This document shows, piece after piece, positions 25,062 to 34,195 of a stretch of DNA of 64,000 nt. The notes beneath the pieces were generated by a model. It saw nothing but the letters and a program-made list of their open reading frames with translations. It searched no databases and was not told where the DNA came from. Made by a program: the position numbers and the translations under genes. This stretch comes from JAMQPK01 sp963782595 (lineage in GTDB: Bacteria; Acidobacteriota; Vicinamibacteria; Vicinamibacterales; JAMQPK01). Position 1 is the stretch's first letter. The number at the start of each line of letters is the position of its first letter. The DNA lies in assembly GCA_963782595.1 (NCBI GenBank), contig CAWAKJ010000007.1, positions 186,001-250,000 on the forward strand. The letters are read 5' to 3'.

Positions 25062-25541
25062 TTACTCCCACTTCGGCTCAATCTTCATCGCCGATTCCAC
25101 GTGCATCGTCATCTTGCCGCCGGTCAGAAACGGAGCGAGTATGGGCGTCAGCGGTTGCCAGGAATACTCGACCGTCACTCGACCGATGTCACCAGGGCTG
25201 CCCGCGCCGCTCGCCCACGACGACGATCCCGGTGCCATATGCGAGAACGAGAACGTCATGGCGTTGACGTCGAGCGTGGACGTCGCTTCCTGCATCGCCG
25301 CTTTGATGGTGCCTTCGCGGCCCAGGGGCGTGCCGGGATTGTCCGGGTCGTCTTTCGTTGCGCCGGTCACCGCGAGCCGCGTCGCCTGACTGATGCCGCT
25401 CTCCATCGAGACGTACACCCAGAACAGCGACGCGAAATCGACGATGCCGAACGTGAGCACCAGCAGCAGAGGCGTCACGATTGCCGCCTCGATTAGATTG
25501 TTGCCGCCGCAGTCGCGGATGAATTTTTTGATCATGGGCAT
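25062..25541 (-). CDS. TadE/TadF-family pseudopilin
   Basis: A 159-residue second TadE-like protein, with NNLIEAAIVTPLLLVLTFG as its prepilin helix. Its ATG overlaps the stop of the AAA+ ATPase gene (TGATG), so translation is coupled. It probably plays the TadF role, a second minor pseudopilin. The longer in-frame extension upstream lies inside the ATPase gene and is rejected. Confidence 0.87.
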   Translation of the reverse strand: MPMIKKFIRDCGGNNLIEAAIVTPLLLVLTFGIVDFASLFWVYVSMESGISQATRLAVTGATKDDPDNPGTPLGREGTIKAAMQEATSTLDVNAMTFSFSHMAPGSSSWASGAGSPGDIGRVTVEYSWQPLTPILAPFLTGGKMTMHVESAMKIEPKWE

Positions 25542-26878
25542 CACCGCGCAGCCGTCATGCCGGTCTGCGTGTCCTCGAGGAAATACGTCTGGCAGACCGC
25601 GTCGAGCAGGTCTGCCGTGATTTCCGGCGGCCGGTGGTGATAACGGCACAGGCTGACGACCTGATCCGTCAGATCGCGGGGGTGGCAGGCGCGCATCGCC
25701 AGTTTCCGTCCGGTGTAGTACTTGTCCTGCAGGTACTGCACGATCGCCGGGTCGTACCGGACGCCGTGGCGCTGGCAGTTCAGCTCCCAGATCCGGCCGA
25801 ATTGGTCCAGTGTCGGATTCTTCGCGAAAATCTTGTACGGGATGCGGCGCAGGAACGCCTCGTCCGCGAGCGATTTCGGTTCGAGGTTGGTCGCGAACAC
25901 GACCAGCACGTCGAACGGCACCTGAAACTTGCGGCCGGTGTGCAGGTTCAGATAATCGACGCGCGATTCGAGGGGCACGATCCAGCGGTTCAGGAGATCG
26001 CGCGCGGGCACGCGCTGGCGGCCGAAGTCGTCCACCACCAGCACGCCGCCGTTGGCTTTCAGGTGAACGGGCGCCTCGTAGAATTTCGAAAGCTCCCCGT
26101 AGCGCAGGTCGAGCATCTCGAGCGTCAGCTCACCGCCGACGGTGATGACCGGCCGGCTCACCCTCACCCAGCGGCGATCGATGGCCGCGTCTCCGCGAAT
26201 GACGGAGCTCTCGTCGTCGTCGGCGCGCGACTCGTGCGTCACCGGGTCGAACATCGTGATGATCTGGCCGTCCACGTCGATCGCGTAAGGAACGTAGATG
26301 TCGCCGCCGAGCACACGGCCGATCCCCTCACCCATCACGCTCTTGCCGTTTCCGGGCGGTCCATAGAGGAAGAGCGCTTTGCGGGAGGCGATGGCGGGGC
26401 CGAGCTGGTCGAGCATCTCGGGCTCGACAATCAAGTGAGAAAAGCCGTCGGAAACGCGTTCGCGATAAATGTCGTGTGTCTGCGCGCGCAGGCGGTTCAT
26501 GTGAAGCGTGTACTGGACAAGGGGAACGGGAGCGGGCCCGACATAGCCGCACGCGTCGAAATACCGAAGCGCGCGGGCGCGGCCGGCATCGGTCAGCGCA
26601 TACCGGTAGCCAGCGGTGCCGGTGCCGAGCGCGCTCTTGACCTCGATCAGCATCTCGACGCGAAGTTTTTCGAGGAGCGGCTCGAGGATGCCGTACGGCA
26701 GGCACGCGCGATCGGCGAGGCCCATGCCGCTGGCCTCGCCGCTATGAAGCATCTTGACCAGGATCGAGGCGAGCGTATCGGACGCGACGCCGGTCGCTTC
26801 GATACTGGCCGGCTTCGTCGGCGCGAGCAACTGAGCCGTCTGCCTGTAATCTTCAATCGCTGTTGTCATATCTGTCAC
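25541..26878 (-). CDS. AAA+ ATPase with N-terminal helical/winged domain in the tad operon
   Basis: A 445-residue ATPase inserted between tadC and the tadE genes. Walker A is GPPGNGKS (residues 173-180) and Walker B VLVVDD (279-284); sensor region VFATNLEP and an arginine-finger segment (LRRIPYK) follow. Residues 1-140 form a helical, possibly winged-helix domain. It is not the TadA secretion ATPase (28757). It resembles MoxR/RuvB-like remodelling ATPases and may act on pilus assembly or regulation. Start is a GTG overlapping the tadC stop (GTGA), or the ATG 9 bp later. Confidence 0.8.
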   Translation of the reverse strand: MTDMTTAIEDYRQTAQLLAPTKPASIEATGVASDTLASILVKMLHSGEASGMGLADRACLPYGILEPLLEKLRVEMLIEVKSALGTGTAGYRYALTDAGRARALRYFDACGYVGPAPVPLVQYTLHMNRLRAQTHDIYRERVSDGFSHLIVEPEMLDQLGPAIASRKALFLYGPPGNGKSVMGEGIGRVLGGDIYVPYAIDVDGQIITMFDPVTHESRADDDESSVIRGDAAIDRRWVRVSRPVITVGGELTLEMLDLRYGELSKFYEAPVHLKANGGVLVVDDFGRQRVPARDLLNRWIVPLESRVDYLNLHTGRKFQVPFDVLVVFATNLEPKSLADEAFLRRIPYKIFAKNPTLDQFGRIWELNCQRHGVRYDPAIVQYLQDKYYTGRKLAMRACHPRDLTDQVVSLCRYHHRPPEITADLLDAVCQTYFLEDTQTGMTAAR

Positions 26879-27774
26879 TTGCCCATCGGGCCGAGCACTT
26901 CCATGAACTTGATCGCCGCCGGACCGATCGTGACGATCCAGATGGCGGGGAAGATACAGACGACCAGCGGAAATACCATCTTCACGCCGGTCTTCGCGGC
27001 GGCTTCTTCCGCGCGCTGCCGGCGCTTGGTTCGGAGCGTCTCCGAGAAGACCCTCAAAGAGTGCGCGACGCTCGTGCCGAATTTGTCCGTCTGCACGAGC
27101 ATGGCGACGAGCGAGCTCAAGTCGTCTACGCCCGTCCGATCGGCCAGATTGCGAAGGGCTTCCGATCGGCCCTTGCCCGCGAGCAGCTCGAGATTGACGA
27201 GCCGCAGTTCGCCGGACAGGTCGGGATACGCGAACGCGAGCTCCTGGCCCACGCGTGCGAGCGCCTGATCGAGGCCGAGGCCCGCTTCGACGCTGACGAC
27301 CAGCAGGTCCAGCGCGTCGGCGAGCGAAAGGCGAATGCGATGCTGGCGGCGGCGAGCCTTGCGCGCGAGCAGCATGCCCGGAAGCACGTAGCCGAATCCC
27401 GCGCCGGCGAGCGCCGTCATCATGTTCGGCTTCATGAGAATCGGCGTCATGCAGAATGCAAACACCGCGACCGCGAAGCCGACGCGAATCGCGAGGAACA
27501 CCGGAACGGCTTCAGGGTTGCGGTGTCCGGCCTGCACGAGCCTGAGCTGAATCTTGCCCAGATCCTTCGGCGACTTCGGCAGGCGCTCGCCGACGCGTTT
27601 CAGGAACGCGACGATCTGGTCTGCCGAGGCGTCCTGTTCGGGCATCGGCTGGTTGCCCAGCACGTCCCGCAGGCGGTCGTCGATGTTGGCCGGTTTGGCT
27701 GTCAGGGCGTAGGTCACCGCCGTGACCAGAAGCGAACCGAACGCGAACGCAAGCAATGGAAGCCAGAGTGACAC
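26875..27774 (-). CDS. tadC: TadC inner-membrane platform protein (T2SSF family)
   Basis: A 299-residue protein of the type II secretion F family: N-terminal membrane helix, cytoplasmic helical domain, then LSLADALDLLVVSVEAGLGLDQALARVG (split motif around residues 158-185) and two C-terminal membrane helices. With TadB it forms the inner-membrane platform for the Tad pilus. It starts 2 bp after the tadB stop. Confidence 0.92.
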   Translation of the reverse strand: MSLWLPLLAFAFGSLLVTAVTYALTAKPANIDDRLRDVLGNQPMPEQDASADQIVAFLKRVGERLPKSPKDLGKIQLRLVQAGHRNPEAVPVFLAIRVGFAVAVFAFCMTPILMKPNMMTALAGAGFGYVLPGMLLARKARRRQHRIRLSLADALDLLVVSVEAGLGLDQALARVGQELAFAYPDLSGELRLVNLELLAGKGRSEALRNLADRTGVDDLSSLVAMLVQTDKFGTSVAHSLRVFSETLRTKRRQRAEEAAAKTGVKMVFPLVVCIFPAIWIVTIGPAAIKFMEVLGPMGK

Positions 27775-27776
27775 GG

Positions 27777-28760
27777 CTACACCTCGATTTTGATGACTTG
27801 CCTGATCCAGACGAACCCGATGGCCTGCATGATGATCGACGCGACGATCATCAGCTGGCCCAGCGGCTTTTCGAACAATTGGTTCATGTGCTCGGGGTTG
27901 ATGAAGGACAGCGCGAGAGCCAGGAACGCCGGCAGCGCCATCAATACGTAGCCCGTGAATCGTCCGTGTGCGGTGTGCACGCGCACCTGGCGGCGAATCT
28001 TGAACCGCTCGCGAACGACAGCCGCAAGGTTGTCGAGAATCTCAGACAGGTTGCCGCCCGTCTCGCGCTGAATCAGCACGGCCGTCGAGAAGAAGCGCAC
28101 GTCCAGAATGGGCACCCGCAAGCACAGGTTGTTCAGCGATTCCTTGAGGGGCAGGCCGAAGTTCTGCTCGTCGAACGCCTTGCGGAACTCCGGGCCCACG
28201 GGTTCGCCCAGCTCGTCGGCCACCATCTTCATGCCCGCGCTGAACGCATGACCGGCACGGATGCCGCGCGACAGCAGGTCGAGGGCTTCCGGAAAGGTTT
28301 CTTCGAACTTGTAAAGCCTCTTCGAACGCTTCTGACGGAGGATCATCGGGACGATGATGAGCCCGAGCACGAAGCCAAGCGCGACCGCCCAGGCCTTTCC
28401 GACGAACGTCATCGCCAGGAACGCGACCATCGCGGCCAGCGCGAGTGAGGCGAGAATGCACCCGCCGACGCTGAGGCCCGTACCCGATTGCTCGAGCCAG
28501 CGCTCGAACGAGGAGCCTTTTAACGCCTGGCGCGCCACTCGGTCGATGTTCGGGAGCGGTCCGTGCGATTCGGTCCGCAGCATCGACGCCTCACCGGCGT
28601 CGACAGGGGCGGGCCCCATGCCGGTCGCTTCGCTGAGGCGCTTCTCCATCGTTCTGTCGATCGCCGACCCGGATCGCCGCGAAATCAGCAGGAAGAGCCC
28701 CATGAGGGTGGCGGTCGAGGCGATGAAGACGAGCGTGACAATCACGAGCAGCTGCATCAC
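27777..28760 (-). CDS. tadB: TadB inner-membrane platform protein (T2SSF family)
   Basis: A 327-residue F-family protein paralogous to TadC, with an N-terminal helix, two central helices, the FPEALDLLSRGIRAGHAFSAG motif (around residues 150-170) and two C-terminal membrane segments. Its start overlaps the tadA stop by 4 bp (ATGA-type), indicating tight coupling. Confidence 0.92.
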   Translation of the reverse strand: MMQLLVIVTLVFIASTATLMGLFLLISRRSGSAIDRTMEKRLSEATGMGPAPVDAGEASMLRTESHGPLPNIDRVARQALKGSSFERWLEQSGTGLSVGGCILASLALAAMVAFLAMTFVGKAWAVALGFVLGLIIVPMILRQKRSKRLYKFEETFPEALDLLSRGIRAGHAFSAGMKMVADELGEPVGPEFRKAFDEQNFGLPLKESLNNLCLRVPILDVRFFSTAVLIQRETGGNLSEILDNLAAVVRERFKIRRQVRVHTAHGRFTGYVLMALPAFLALALSFINPEHMNQLFEKPLGQLMIVASIIMQAIGFVWIRQVIKIEV

Positions 28761-30133
28761 CGCACCTCCAGACTGCCGTCGAACATGTCAGGTGCCAGCA
28801 GAATGCCGGACGCGCGCAGGCGTTCGCACACCTTCGGGCGCACGCCGGTTGCGAGGAAACGTCCGACGACCTTGCCTTCGGGGCCGAGCCCGACTTTGTC
28901 AAAGCGGTAGATTTCCTGCATGGTGATGATGTCGCCCTCCATGCCGGTGATCTCCGAGACGCTCGTCACCTTTCTGGTGCCGTCGCTCATGCGCGCCTGC
29001 TGAATCACAATCTGAATCGCCGAAGCAATCTGCTGGCGCATGGCTTTGTCGGGCAGATTGACGTTGGCCATGGCGACCATCGTTTCGAGACGTGACAGCG
29101 CGTCACGAGGTGTGTTCGCGTGCACGGTCGTGAGCGAGCCGTCGTGACCGGTGTTCATGGCCTGCAGCATATCGAGCGCTTCTTCGCCGCGGACCTCGCC
29201 GACGATGATGCGGTCGGGGCGCATACGCAGCGAGTTGACCAGCAGCTGCCGCTGCCGGATCGCGCCCTTGCCTTCCACGTTCGGCGGCCGCGTTTCGAGG
29301 CGCACCACGTGCGCCTGCCGGAGCTGAAGCTCGGCCGCGTCTTCGATGGTGACGATACGGTCGCGGTCGGAAATGAACGACGAGAGCACGTTCAGCAGCG
29401 TGGTCTTTCCGGCGCCGGTACCGCCGCTGACGAGGATGTTGAGCTTCGCCGCCACGCAGTGGCGCAGGAACTCGAGCATGTTCGGTGCGAGCGCCTTGAA
29501 CGACACGAGGTCGTCGGCCTGCAGGCGCTCGGCTGGAAACCGGCGGATGGAAAGCAGCGGGCCATCGACCGCGAGTGGCGCGATGATGGCGTTGACGCGC
29601 GAGCCGTCCGGCAGGCGCGCGTCCACCATCGGCGAACTGTCGTCGATGCGGCGTCCGACGCCGCTGACGATGCGATCGATGACGCGCAGCAGATGCTGAT
29701 CGTCCTGAAACGCGGCCGGCACCTGCTCGAGCTTGCCGGCACGTTCGACGAACACCTGCTTGTACGTATTGACCAGGATGTCGCTGACCGTCTTGTCGCG
29801 CAACAGCGGTTCGAGCGGTCCGAATCCGAATACTTCGTCGATGACGTCGCCGAGAATCGCGTCGCGTTCGCTCACCGAGAGGGGTACGCCGGCCTCGGCG
29901 ATGAGCGTGGACACCAGCGAACGGATTTCCGCTTCCACTCGGCTGCGCTCGGCCGTCGCGAGCTTCTCGAGGTTGAGCTTGGTCAGCAGCTTGCGGTGAA
30001 CGCTGCCCCGCACTTCCAGATACTGCGCGCGGCGCGCGTTGTTCACGGGATCTGACGCCGGAACGGCCTTCGCACCGGGGTCGGACCCCAGTGCGGGACG
30101 TGCCGGCGGCTTGGTGGAAACTGGGGTAGCCAT
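28757..30133 (-). CDS. tadA: TadA/CpaF secretion ATPase
   Basis: A 458-residue GspE/VirB11-superfamily ATPase that powers extension (and in Tad systems also retraction) of Flp pili. Walker A GGTGAGKT is at residues 237-244. The Asp box (VTIEDAAELQL), the Walker B region (PDRIIVGEVRGEEALDML) and the His box (GHDGSLTTVHANTP) are all intact. An N-terminal Ala/Pro-rich stretch precedes the usual CpaF domain. It lies 3 bp downstream of cpaE. Confidence 0.95.
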   Translation of the reverse strand: MATPVSTKPPARPALGSDPGAKAVPASDPVNNARRAQYLEVRGSVHRKLLTKLNLEKLATAERSRVEAEIRSLVSTLIAEAGVPLSVSERDAILGDVIDEVFGFGPLEPLLRDKTVSDILVNTYKQVFVERAGKLEQVPAAFQDDQHLLRVIDRIVSGVGRRIDDSSPMVDARLPDGSRVNAIIAPLAVDGPLLSIRRFPAERLQADDLVSFKALAPNMLEFLRHCVAAKLNILVSGGTGAGKTTLLNVLSSFISDRDRIVTIEDAAELQLRQAHVVRLETRPPNVEGKGAIRQRQLLVNSLRMRPDRIIVGEVRGEEALDMLQAMNTGHDGSLTTVHANTPRDALSRLETMVAMANVNLPDKAMRQQIASAIQIVIQQARMSDGTRKVTSVSEITGMEGDIITMQEIYRFDKVGLGPEGKVVGRFLATGVRPKVCERLRASGILLAPDMFDGSLEVR

Positions 30134-30136
30134 GTC

Positions 30137-31315
30137 TTAGAAGAGTCCGAGAAACGATGCCTTCTCGCGTGCCGGTTCTTCCTCGGACGCGGGGGCATGC
30201 GGGTTGAGGATCTGTTTGGTGAACCGCTCGAATCGCGCGGCGAGATCGGAATGGTTCGTCATGGTCAGCGGTACGCCCGAGTTCATCGCTGCCGAGACGA
30301 CGCTGTAGTCGCTCGGGAACATCATGTGAAGGCTGTGCCCGAGCGTCGCCTCGATTTGCTTCGGCCCGATCTGGTTCTGCTCGGACATCCGATTGAGCAG
30401 CACCCGCAGACGATCTTTGCCCGCGCCGAGCTGCTCGATCCGATCGACGATGCGATGCGCGTTGCGCACCGATGCGATGTCGGGGTTGGCCACCAGATAA
30501 ATCGCGTCGGCGGCGAAGACCGCGACGTCCGCGACCGCGCTCGTCACCGTACCGGCGTCGATGATGACGAAGTCGTACGAGCGGCCGAGCTGCTGCAGCA
30601 GCTGCTCGACGGCCGGCGCATCGTGCGGCCCAGGCCGGTCGATCTGATCGCCTCCCGCGAGAATGTCCAGACCGGACTTGTGTCGCACCACGAGCTCTTT
30701 CATGAACTCCTGGTCCATGCGGTGGAGGTTGTCGATGGCGTCGATCAGCGTGAAGCGCGGACGCACGCCGAGAAACAGCGAGACCTCGCCCACGAAGGAA
30801 TGCAGATCCACGATCAACGTCGGGCGCTTGGATATGCGCGCGATGTCGACGGCGGTATTCACGGCAACCGTCGTCGTGCCGGCGCCGCCTTTGGCTCCGA
30901 AGAACGAAAGCGTCATGCCCGATCGCGCGCTGTCCTTTGCCGGACGGTGGCGATCGACCGTGCGCTTCAACGCCGTCTGCAGGCTGGCGGTCAGCGTTGT
31001 ACCCGATTCCTGGTACGACCAGGCCAGGTATTCATTGGCGCCGGCCCGCATCGCCCTCAGGATCTGGTCGGGCTCGGACGAAGCGGCGACCGCGAAGATC
31101 GCGGCCGCCGGCCACGATGCCCGAAGACGTTCGATGGCCTCGACCGACGCCAGGCTGCCGTTGCGGATGTCGACCACCGCCAGATCGGGCCACGTGCTGC
31201 TGGCATTCTTCTCGTCGATGATCCCGATCGACAGCCCGCTCGAGCGGAGCAGCGTCGTGATCGTCGAGCGAAAGTCGGAATCACTCGTTGTGATGACTGC
31301 TGATAGTTGTGCCAT
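30137..31315 (-). CDS. cpaE: TadZ/CpaE pilus-localising ATPase
   Basis: A 392-residue protein: an N-terminal atypical receiver-like domain (residues about 1-120) followed by a ParA/MinD-like ATPase domain with the deviant P-loop AKGGAGTTTVAVN (141-153). CpaE/TadZ proteins position the Tad machinery in the cell. The receiver part lacks a clear phosphoacceptor triad. The divergent PEGA protein at 35772 starts with a similar receiver-like sequence. Confidence 0.92.
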   Translation of the reverse strand: MAQLSAVITTSDSDFRSTITTLLRSSGLSIGIIDEKNASSTWPDLAVVDIRNGSLASVEAIERLRASWPAAAIFAVAASSEPDQILRAMRAGANEYLAWSYQESGTTLTASLQTALKRTVDRHRPAKDSARSGMTLSFFGAKGGAGTTTVAVNTAVDIARISKRPTLIVDLHSFVGEVSLFLGVRPRFTLIDAIDNLHRMDQEFMKELVVRHKSGLDILAGGDQIDRPGPHDAPAVEQLLQQLGRSYDFVIIDAGTVTSAVADVAVFAADAIYLVANPDIASVRNAHRIVDRIEQLGAGKDRLRVLLNRMSEQNQIGPKQIEATLGHSLHMMFPSDYSVVSAAMNSGVPLTMTNHSDLAARFERFTKQILNPHAPASEEEPAREKASFLGLF

Positions 31316-31318
31316 GGG

Positions 31319-33322
31319 TCACCGTGCCGATGGCTGTTGTCCTTGCGTCAGCTTCTGGTACTGCGTGACGAGCCGCTCGAGCTCGGCGTCGCGGTCGGCC
31401 TTCTCCTTCGCGAGCCTGTCGGCGGCCTCCTTGATGCGCGCTGCCTCGACGGCCTGCTCCGCCGCCAGCTTCTCGGCTGCCTTGCGCTCGATCGACTGGC
31501 GCTCGGACTCGGCCTTCTGGAGGCGTTCCTGCTCTCGTCTCTCGCGCTCGGCGCGCTCGGCCTCGAGCTTCGCGGCCTCACGCGCGCGCACACCGTCACG
31601 TTCCGCCTGCAGCTGCGCCTCGCGTGCGGCGATCGCATCCTGACGACGCTTGATCTCGGCCTGTTTCTTTTCCTCTTCGAGCCGCTTCCTCTCGTCGCGC
31701 TTCGCCTGTTCCGCGTCCTTCCGGGACTGGATGGCTTCCTGTTCCGCGCGCTTCCGCTCGATCTGGGCAGCGAGCTCCGCGGCCCTTCTGGCGTTTCGCT
31801 CAGCCTCTTGAGCGGATCCACGATCGCTGGCCGGCTGCGCGAGCGGTGCAACCGGAACCGGAGCCGCTGGCGTCGCAAACGCCGCGGGGGCGCTCGACGA
31901 CACGCTCTGCGCCGCGGGCGACCCTGGATTGGTCGCGACCGGCGCAGCAGACTCGGGGGCGAACGTCATCGGGCTCGTGAACGCGGGCGGCGGCGGCGCG
32001 ATCCGGCGCGGCGGCTGGGACAGAAACGGCTCCACCAGTCCGGGCAGATTCGGCGTCACACCGGGTGAATCGCGGCGCATGATGTGCGGCGTGATCATCA
32101 CGACGAGCTCCGTCGCATTCTTCTGGTACGCCTGGCTGCGGAAGAGATACCCCAGAATCGGAATGTCGCCGATGCCGGGCACGCGGCGCAGCGTTTCGTT
32201 GAGGTTCTGATCGAGCATGCCCGCAATCGCGAACGTCTGGCCGTCGCGCAGCTCGACCGAGGTCTCCGTGCGGCGCGTCGAAAGCGCCGGCACGCGGAAG
32301 CCTTCGAGCACGACCGCGTTGCCGAAGTCGAGCGAGCTGACCTCTGGCGCCACTTTCAACTGAATCATGCCGTCGGCAGTGACCGTGGGCGTGAACTTGA
32401 GCCGTACGCCGAACTCCTTGAATACGATCGTGACCGCCGAGTTCTGGGCGCCACCCTGCACGACGGGATATGGATATTCGCCGCCCGCAAGGAAGGACGC
32501 TTCCTGGCCGTCACGGGTTATCAGGTTCGGCTCGGCCAGGCTCTGAAACAGGCCCTTGCCCTTGAGCGCCCTGATCACCGTGCCCAGGTTCTCCTGCGTG
32601 TTGAAGAGGAAGAGATTGAGAAAATCGCTGAAGACGAGACCCTTGTCGTTGTCGAACACCGGCGCCGGATACTGCTGCGTCGTCGATCGGCCGACCCAGT
32701 CGCCTTTACCATTGATGCCGGTGAAGAACGACGCGCCGAGCTCCTGCATCGCGCTCCGGCTCACTTCTGCGAACCGCACGCGCAGCATCACCTGGTTGGT
32801 CGCGGGTCCATCCTGCTGACGAAGCAGGTTGACCACGTTTTCGGGCTTTTCGACGTAGCCGACGGCAAGCGCCGAGGCCCGGTCGACGATGTACTTGCTG
32901 GAGACCATGCCGGCGAGCACGACGTCTTTGCCATTGCTCGTCGCGGTGATCTCCTCACCCGGAAACAGCTTGCGGATCTGCGTTTCGAGATTGCTCAGGT
33001 CGCGCTTGACGGCGACGTCATACGTCGTGATGCGGCCGTTGTCGCCCCACACGAGGAGCGAGATCGTCCCCGGCGTCTTGCCGTGCACCAGGATCTCGTA
33101 GGGCGTCGTGACCATCGCGTCGGCGATATCGGGCGTCGACAGCGAGACACGCGTGATCGGCCGGTCCATCTTGAGGATCGCCGATCGGCCCACCAGCAGG
33201 TCGAGCTGCAGCGTCGGGTTGGTGCCGACTGCGTCCGCCGCGCGCGCGGCCACCTGACCGGCCCGAGCGGTCGACGGGAGGACCATGATGACCAGCAGAA
33301 AGATCGCAACAGCACGTTTCAT
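31319..33322 (-). CDS. cpaC: CpaC/RcpA secretin with long charged coiled-coil tail
   Basis: A 667-residue outer-membrane secretin. It has a signal peptide, the pilus-assembly N-terminal domain (about residues 35-105), a BON-like domain (110-175) and the secretin core ending near residue 425 (for example VPGIGDIPILGYLFRS and ELVVMITPHIM). Known CpaC proteins stop about 50-80 residues later. Here a Pro/Ala linker (about 430-500) leads into a 160-residue Ala/Glu/Arg/Lys coiled coil (502-660). The tail is unusual and may contact other long coiled coils of the system. It starts 13 bp after cpaB. Confidence 0.9.
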   Translation of the reverse strand: MKRAVAIFLLVIMVLPSTARAGQVAARAADAVGTNPTLQLDLLVGRSAILKMDRPITRVSLSTPDIADAMVTTPYEILVHGKTPGTISLLVWGDNGRITTYDVAVKRDLSNLETQIRKLFPGEEITATSNGKDVVLAGMVSSKYIVDRASALAVGYVEKPENVVNLLRQQDGPATNQVMLRVRFAEVSRSAMQELGASFFTGINGKGDWVGRSTTQQYPAPVFDNDKGLVFSDFLNLFLFNTQENLGTVIRALKGKGLFQSLAEPNLITRDGQEASFLAGGEYPYPVVQGGAQNSAVTIVFKEFGVRLKFTPTVTADGMIQLKVAPEVSSLDFGNAVVLEGFRVPALSTRRTETSVELRDGQTFAIAGMLDQNLNETLRRVPGIGDIPILGYLFRSQAYQKNATELVVMITPHIMRRDSPGVTPNLPGLVEPFLSQPPRRIAPPPPAFTSPMTFAPESAAPVATNPGSPAAQSVSSSAPAAFATPAAPVPVAPLAQPASDRGSAQEAERNARRAAELAAQIERKRAEQEAIQSRKDAEQAKRDERKRLEEEKKQAEIKRRQDAIAAREAQLQAERDGVRAREAAKLEAERAERERREQERLQKAESERQSIERKAAEKLAAEQAVEAARIKEAADRLAKEKADRDAELERLVTQYQKLTQGQQPSAR

Positions 33323-33334
33323 TGTTATGCGCTC

Positions 33335-34165
33335 CTATCCAACGACCACTGATGTGCGTTTATCGCCACGGATGATTTCGACGGCGGGTGGGGGGGCAAT
33401 CGGCGCCGGCTGGCCTGGAACGGCTGGCCTGACCACGAACTGCCTGGGCCGCGCGTTGCCGAGCAGCGTTCCGGGCTTGATGCCAGAGGTGACAGGCGTT
33501 TCGGTATCGAGGGGATTGCGCAACGCGAGCTGAATCTTGCCTTCCGTGCTCGCCAGCGTGAGACGTTCTGATTCTTCCGGCGTGACGAGCAGGGTGACGA
33601 CCGTGACTTGCATGGGCTTGCCGTCGGGCGTGTCCTGCTCGAGGCGCGTGCCGGCCGCGAGTACTTCCACATTCGCCAGCACGACCTTCGTCGTGATGTC
33701 CTCCGAGCGGCTGCTCGGATTGGCGGTGGCGACGACGTCGACGCGCGTGCCGGGCAGCACGTAGCCCGCCACGCCGATCACTTCGTTCACACGGACCGAC
33801 AGCGCGCGTTTGCCGGGCGGGATGATTGGCGGAAGACCGGCGCCGGCTTCCTTCGATGCGAGCTTCGGCGGCAGGATCGGCTCGTTCTTCACGACCGAGA
33901 CAATCAGGCCGCGATCAACGATCGCCGCCGGATCGTCGAACGATCCCTCCGGTATGGCAGCGGCCGGCCAATCGAGCGTCGCGAGATCTTCGCGTCGCAG
34001 TTGCCGCCCGAGCGACAGGTTCGCGTTCGCCACGACGACCTTCTTGGTCGGGACCGTCACGGTCTTGACGGGCACGTTCTGCAGGTAGTCATACGTGCCA
34101 TACGCCAGACCGCCGCCGGCGAGAATGGCCATCAGAAATACGGCAAAGATTCGGACGCGAGTCAT
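33335..34165 (-). CDS. cpaB: CpaB/RcpC pilus assembly protein
   Basis: A 276-residue protein with one N-terminal membrane anchor and an SAF domain (VVVANANLSLGRQLRREDL, about residues 43-61), followed by the RcpC/CpaB domain (KRALSVRVNEVIGVAGYVLPGTRVDVV in two overlapping blocks). It is a periplasmic component that stabilises the secretin and may bind peptidoglycan. Confidence 0.92.
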   Translation of the reverse strand: MTRVRIFAVFLMAILAGGGLAYGTYDYLQNVPVKTVTVPTKKVVVANANLSLGRQLRREDLATLDWPAAAIPEGSFDDPAAIVDRGLIVSVVKNEPILPPKLASKEAGAGLPPIIPPGKRALSVRVNEVIGVAGYVLPGTRVDVVATANPSSRSEDITTKVVLANVEVLAAGTRLEQDTPDGKPMQVTVVTLLVTPEESERLTLASTEGKIQLALRNPLDTETPVTSGIKPGTLLGNARPRQFVVRPAVPGQPAPIAPPPAVEIIRGDKRTSVVVG

Positions 34166-34177
34166 AGGAGCCCTCCG

Positions 34178-34195
34178 GTCCGGTTAAAACCGGAC
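34178..34195. repeat. 18-bp palindrome (GTCCGG family), copy 1
   Basis: GTCCGGTT-AA-AACCGGAC, with perfect 8-bp arms and a 2-nt loop, overlapping the stop codon of the prepilin peptidase gene. A near-identical palindrome follows the cupin stop at 62556-62573. Confidence 0.75.

Noticed and set aside
25634..27268. 544-codon plus-strand frame across the AAA+ and tadC genes
   Set aside because: Antisense shadow of two well-supported genes; His/Arg/Val-rich sequence with no domain pattern.
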